From NCBI GenBank assembly GCA_964385635.1, contig CAYLPU010000015.1, positions 3,924-67,923 on the forward strand: 64,000 nucleotides of DNA. The letters are read 5' to 3'. The first letter of the stretch is position 1. The number at the start of each line of letters is the position of its first letter. The position numbers were made by a program, and so were the translations under genes. Below the pieces are notes generated by a model, which ran no database searches, was not told the DNA's origin, and saw only the letters and a list, made by a program, of their open reading frames with translations. Source of the DNA: CAYLPU01 sp964385635 (GTDB taxonomy: Bacteria > Chloroflexota > Anaerolineae > B4-G1). Positions 60,386 to 64,000 of this stretch are shown one piece after another.

Positions 60386-61771
60386 TTATTGCGCCTCCCC
60401 CACGCTCACGACGTCTCCGAGTTCCAGACCGTCGAGGATCTCGGCGTTGGTGAAATCCATCAACCCCACCACGACCGAGTGCATTTCCAATTCCCCATCG
60501 GGTCCGACGACGAAGACGGCGTACTGACCTGGCGACATCTCCCGCAGTGCCTCCACCGGCACGAGCAGCACGTTCCTGGCCTCAGCAGCGACAATCTCGA
60601 CTTCGACAGTCATACCGGAGAGAAGATTGACTTCTTGAGGACTAAGGTCCAAACGCGCCCAAGCCTGAACGGCCGGCGTGCCGTCCACCGTCACCAGCAC
60701 TGGGTCCACGCGAACGATCTCCCCGGCGAAGGTGTCGTCAGGCAAGGCCTCGAAGACGACGTTCACCGGGTTGCCCACCGCGACGCTGTTGAGATCCGTT
60801 TCTTCCACCCAGAAGCGCACCAGCGGCTCCTCCAGCCCGGCTAGAGTGAGGATGGACGTATTGGTTCCTACCTGTTCGCCAACAGTCGCCGCGACATCCA
60901 TCACAGTGCCGTCGAAGGGAGCGTAGAGTTGTGCCGCCTCCAGGTTGGCGAGCGCTTTCTCACGCGCCATCAGCGCCTGATCCACCTCAAGTTCGGCCCG
61001 GACAAGGGTGTCCGTGACCGGTTCGCTTTGCAGGAGTTGCAGGCTCTCCCATGCCTGGTGGACAGCGTTCTGGGCCTGATCCACCCGATTCTCAGCCTGC
61101 GCTTCCTCGGCGAGCGCCTGGTTGATGGCTGTGTCCAGCCGTCCCTCCGCCGAGATCATGGTGTTCATTGCGTGGTCGTGATCGCTTTGGCTGAGATGCC
61201 CCTCCTCGTACTCGCTTTTCTTCTCTTGATAATAACCGACGTACCAGTCAAAGTTGACCTTGGCGCGGTCCACAGCGGCATCGCGGTTGGAGTCGAACGT
61301 ATTCTCATAGGCGTTCTGCGCGAGCTCCAACTCGACCTGGGCATCCCGCAGAGCGGCGCGGGCGTTGGCCAGCTCTGCGTCGCTCGGCCCGTCGTGCACA
61401 TCAGACAGCTCAAGTTGAGCTAGCTGTACCTTGACGTCGGCTTCAGCCACGGCTCGCTCCAGTTTGTCCGTCTCAAGTCGGGCCAATATGTCATCTTCCT
61501 GCACCTGATCGCCGACTTCCACCAACACCTCGTCCAGCACCCCACTGGTGCGGAACACCAACTCCAGCTCAGTCGAGGGCACGAGATTGCCGCTGCCTTC
61601 AGCCGTGATGACGATGTCCCCCCGGCGCACCGTCGCTGTTTCTAGCGTTGGTTCCGGAGGCTCTTCCGCCAGGGAGGCTGGGGAGAAGTAGCGAACATAA
61701 GCAACATAGCCGGTCCCGGCTGCCAACAGCAGCGCGACGATCAGAACAAGCCAGGTTCTACGCTTTTTCAT
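60386..61771 (-). CDS. HlyD/MacA-like periplasmic adaptor 1
   Basis: A 461-residue paralogue of the adaptor at 58851-60302, with the same domain order: TM helix (TWLVLIVALLLAAGTGYVAY), VLVEVGDQVQEDDILARLET, coiled-coil hairpin at about 105-240, VRFWVEETDLNSVAVGNPVN, and VVVGLMDFTNAEILDGLELG. GAGGAGATTCG precedes ATG 61771. Two adaptors for one ATPase/permease pair suggest a heteromeric adaptor ring or two partner channels. Confidence 0.9.
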   Translation of the reverse strand: MKKRRTWLVLIVALLLAAGTGYVAYVRYFSPASLAEEPPEPTLETATVRRGDIVITAEGSGNLVPSTELELVFRTSGVLDEVLVEVGDQVQEDDILARLETDKLERAVAEADVKVQLAQLELSDVHDGPSDAELANARAALRDAQVELELAQNAYENTFDSNRDAAVDRAKVNFDWYVGYYQEKKSEYEEGHLSQSDHDHAMNTMISAEGRLDTAINQALAEEAQAENRVDQAQNAVHQAWESLQLLQSEPVTDTLVRAELEVDQALMAREKALANLEAAQLYAPFDGTVMDVAATVGEQVGTNTSILTLAGLEEPLVRFWVEETDLNSVAVGNPVNVVFEALPDDTFAGEIVRVDPVLVTVDGTPAVQAWARLDLSPQEVNLLSGMTVEVEIVAAEARNVLLVPVEALREMSPGQYAVFVVGPDGELEMHSVVVGLMDFTNAEILDGLELGDVVSVGEAQ

Positions 61772-61787
61772 CGAATCTCCTCTGTGC

Positions 61788-63206
61788 TTACTTTTCACGT
61801 TCGACATTCAATGATTTGATAGATACCGGCAGTGTCAGGGTAAAGGTGCTGCCCTCGCCTTCGATGCTCTCGACCCGGATGCGCCCGCCGTGGGCTTCGA
61901 CCAGTTGCCTGGCTATGGCCAGCCCCAGCCCCGTCCCCCCGGTAGCCCGCGACCGTGACTTGTCGTCCCGGTAGAAGCGCTCGAAGACGTGGGGCAGGTC
62001 GTCGGGAGCGATGCCGGCCCCTGTGTCCCGCACGCCGACCTCGATCCATTGGCCGCTCCTTCGACCCTTCGACAAGCTCAGGGCAGCGCCTGGCTCAGGA
62101 CGGGCGACGTGGGCGGTGATGGTGATCTTCCCACCTGGCTCCGTGTGGGTCAGCCCGTTGTCGAGCAGATTGCGCAACACCTGTCCGACTCGCTGGGGAT
62201 CAACGTCCACGAGGGGCAGATCCTCCGGCAGGTCAACCTGTAACGTTACCCTCTCAGCCTCCGCCCGGGGTCGCATCGCCTCGACGACTCTATCCACTAC
62301 GTCGGCCAGGGCCACAGGTTGGCGTTTCAGTCTGAGTTGTCTTGCCTCGGCCAAGGACAGCTCCTGCAGGTCGTCCACCAGGTGATTGAGGAGCATAGCC
62401 TCTTCATAAAGAGAGTCAATGATGTGGTTCTCCGGCTCCACCACCCCATCCCGTAGCGCCTCCAGGTAGCCCCGGATGTTGGTGAGGGGTGTGCGCAGTT
62501 CGTGAGCCACGTCAGTCACCATGTTGCGGCGTAACTCCTCGAGCCGGGCCAGCCCGTCGGCCATCCGATTGAAGGCCCGGGCCAGATCGCCGATCTCGTC
62601 CTGGGAAAAGCGCGTGATTTCCACGCGCTGGCTCAGATCCCCCGCCTCCATTCGCCGCACAGCCGCCGTCAGAGTCTCCACCGGTGCGAGGATGCGGCGC
62701 GAGAGGCCCAGGATGAGCAGCACAGCGCTGAGACCAGCGGCCACGGCGATCAGAGGCAAGGTGCGGTTGATGGGATCCAGGAAGACCTTGCTCCCAGGAC
62801 CCCCGCCCCAGCCGGGGAAACCGGCATAGAGAGTGCCCACCCTTGCTCCGTGGTGGGTAATCGGCGGGAGCGGAGGAGGCCAATCCCGCTCCACGTGATG
62901 CCCGACCAACTTCCCCGCAGAGTCGGCGATGACCAGGCCCTCCTCGTCGGCCAATACCACCCGCTCACCTGTAATCTGCTCTATTTGTTCGATCAGGGGT
63001 TGCACGCCGGACCAGTTTCCGTTCTGGGCATAATGGTGGGTCAGGAGCATCTCGAAGCGCCGGTAGCGTATCCCCCCCTGGTGTTCCTCGTAGCGGGTGA
63101 ACATCCTGGTGGTGGCCAGGGTACCGAAGAATGCCATGATCCCCACCGCCGCTACCACCACCAGGACCAGTGCCACGATCAGACGGAAACGAAGGGTGTG
63201 GAGCAT
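61788..63206 (-). CDS. Sensor histidine kinase
   Basis: A 472-residue kinase: TM1 (9-28), an extracytoplasmic sensor (30-147), TM2 (149-169), HAMP (170-222), HisKA with H235 in DVAHELRTP, and HATPase with N350, DTGAG (394-398) and GGTGLGL (423-429). Between VARPEPG and QWIEVGVRD there is an extra 12-14-residue stretch (AALSLSKGRRSG) encoded by an interspersed DNA repeat (62061-62090). ATG 63206 has GAGAGG upstream. It pairs with the response regulator 10 nt upstream and probably controls the efflux operon. Confidence 0.94.
   Translation of the reverse strand: MLHTLRFRLIVALVLVVVAAVGIMAFFGTLATTRMFTRYEEHQGGIRYRRFEMLLTHHYAQNGNWSGVQPLIEQIEQITGERVVLADEEGLVIADSAGKLVGHHVERDWPPPLPPITHHGARVGTLYAGFPGWGGGPGSKVFLDPINRTLPLIAVAAGLSAVLLILGLSRRILAPVETLTAAVRRMEAGDLSQRVEITRFSQDEIGDLARAFNRMADGLARLEELRRNMVTDVAHELRTPLTNIRGYLEALRDGVVEPENHIIDSLYEEAMLLNHLVDDLQELSLAEARQLRLKRQPVALADVVDRVVEAMRPRAEAERVTLQVDLPEDLPLVDVDPQRVGQVLRNLLDNGLTHTEPGGKITITAHVARPEPGAALSLSKGRRSGQWIEVGVRDTGAGIAPDDLPHVFERFYRDDKSRSRATGGTGLGLAIARQLVEAHGGRIRVESIEGEGSTFTLTLPVSIKSLNVEREK
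62061..62090 (-). repeat. In-frame interspersed repeat inside the kinase ATPase domain
   Basis: The plus-strand word CCCTTCGACAAGCTCAGGGC encodes LSLSKG on the minus strand. I know this word as a common dispersed repeat in GC-rich environmental genomes. It sits in a surface loop before the G1 box and keeps the frame. Confidence 0.7.
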
Positions 63207-63216
63207 TTCAATCCTC

Positions 63217-63906
63217 TCAATCCTCGCCGAATTTGTAACCCACGCCGTAGACGGTCTTGACGTAGGTCGGTTGCTTGGGGTCAGGCTCAATCTTTCTGCG
63301 CAGGTTTTTCACGTGGACGTCTACCGTGCGCTCGAAGCCCTCGAAATCGTAGCCAAAGACCCGGTCCAGTAGTTTCAACCGGGTGAAAGCCCGCCCCGGT
63401 TCCCCGGCCAGCACCTCCAGCAGCCTGAACTCGGTGGGAGTGAGATCCACGACCTCGCCCCGCACCTGCACCTCGTGGCGACGGCGGTCGATCACCAGAT
63501 CGGCAAAGCGCATCTCCGTCGGGGCCTGGGGTGCCTCTTCGCCGACCCGGCGCAACACTGCCCGCACCCGGGCCACCAGTTCCCGAGGGCTGAAGGGCTT
63601 GGTGACGTAGTCGTCGGCGCCCAGTTCCAGGCCAATGAGCTTGTCCGCTTCGGTGGTTTTGGCCGTGAGCATGATGATCGGTACCCTGGACTCGGTTTGC
63701 AGGATACGACAGACGTCGAGGCCGTCCACCTCAGGCAACAGCAGGTCCAGCACGATGAGGTCTGGCCGCTTCTGGCGGGCCAACTTCAGGGCTGCCAGGC
63801 CGTCGTAAGCGACGAGCACCCGGTAGCCATCCCGCTCCAGGTAGAGCCGGACCAGGTCCACGATCTTCCGGTCGTCGTCAACCACCAGTATCTTGCTCTT
63901 GGTCAT
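63217..63906 (-). CDS. OmpR/PhoB-type response regulator
   Basis: A 229-residue protein with a receiver domain (D10-D12, phospho-acceptor D54 in IVLDLLLPEV, TAKT, K in VTKPFSPRE) and a winged HTH (LTPTEFRLLEVLAGEPG; TVYGVGYKFGE). ATG 63906 is the domain start; the ORF is open for 28 more codons upstream without conserved sequence. It is the first gene of the two-component/efflux operon. Confidence 0.95.
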   Translation of the reverse strand: MTKSKILVVDDDRKIVDLVRLYLERDGYRVLVAYDGLAALKLARQKRPDLIVLDLLLPEVDGLDVCRILQTESRVPIIMLTAKTTEADKLIGLELGADDYVTKPFSPRELVARVRAVLRRVGEEAPQAPTEMRFADLVIDRRRHEVQVRGEVVDLTPTEFRLLEVLAGEPGRAFTRLKLLDRVFGYDFEGFERTVDVHVKNLRRKIEPDPKQPTYVKTVYGVGYKFGED

Positions 63907-64000
63907 CTTCTCGTGTGTCTCCCTCCCTGTCTGTCTAACCCTCAACCCCAGGGCAATCGCATTTATAATGTCGGGCAGACTTTGGGACACCGAAAAGCCC
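63907..64000. other. Right-edge intergenic sequence
   Basis: About 90 nt upstream of the response regulator. No gene or clear promoter was recognised before the window ends. Confidence 0.5.

Overview
The window is 64 kb of GC-rich bacterial chromosome, most likely from a member of the Chloroflexota (Anaerolineae-like), probably assembled from an environmental sample. This assignment is an inference. It rests on the mix of GT4 glycosyltransferases, a fused membrane/spermidine-synthase protein, DUF1461 and DUF2905 proteins, secreted proteins ending in a VYLPLVLR-type tail, many STAND/CHAT/WD40 proteins, and abundant short palindromic and 8-bp tandem repeats at gene borders. I see no rRNA, tRNA or CRISPR array.

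Layout. 1-3.5 kb: the 5' part of a trypsin-HEAT-KAP NTPase gene running off the left edge, a decayed toxin/zinc-finger antitoxin pair, and remnants of a DUF1156-type DNA methylase. 3.7-6.7 kb: a lipoprotein, an M20 peptidase and a DUF104/PIN toxin-antitoxin pair. 6.7-10.8 kb: a two-gene SIR2 / STAND-pseudoprotease-WD40 operon with its own promoter, followed by three palindromes and plasmid/phage-like gene fragments. 11.3-18.4 kb: four secreted proteins, two of them a nearly identical tandem duplication. 18.6-35.8 kb: mostly housekeeping genes (glycosyltransferases, response regulator, UPF0102, MiaA, GNAT, a membrane GAF-HTH regulator, an S1 protein, FtsK, DUF72, OsmC, QueA). 35.9-48.6 kb: a dense plus-strand conflict island. 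It contains a metacaspase-like protease, a Macro-NTPase-CHAT protease, a NACHT-HEAT protein, a DUF4062 protein, a SIR2 fused to an altered trypsin fold, a 5-TM protein and a Nudix hydrolase, bracketed by two candidate small RNAs. 49.0-55.6 kb: a glycoside-hydrolase-like protein, DUF2905, a Ser/Thr kinase, RuvB, Upp, a GxxExxY pseudogene, a WecA/TagO-type transferase and a frameshifted ferredoxin. 56.0-63.9 kb: a two-component system followed by a MacAB-type efflux operon and a lipoprotein.

The most interesting content is the island at 36.3-48.6 kb. It joins two caspase-clan proteases, two P-loop signalling NTPases, a NAD-directed SIR2 domain, an ADP-ribose-type Macro domain and a Nudix protein in one co-oriented gene row. 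The NACHT-HEAT and DUF4062 proteins share an almost identical Gly-rich tag (GS-V-[ST]-GPVHTGSG), which suggests they dock or co-assemble. Together with the SIR2/STAND operon and the trypsin-KAP gene, the window carries three separate NTPase-plus-effector modules. Its three trypsin-like domains are in different states: one has a full triad, one has Ser replaced by Cys and His by Ser, and one has lost all three residues. An immune or programmed-death function is inferred from families known in bacterial conflict systems and is not proven by the sequence.
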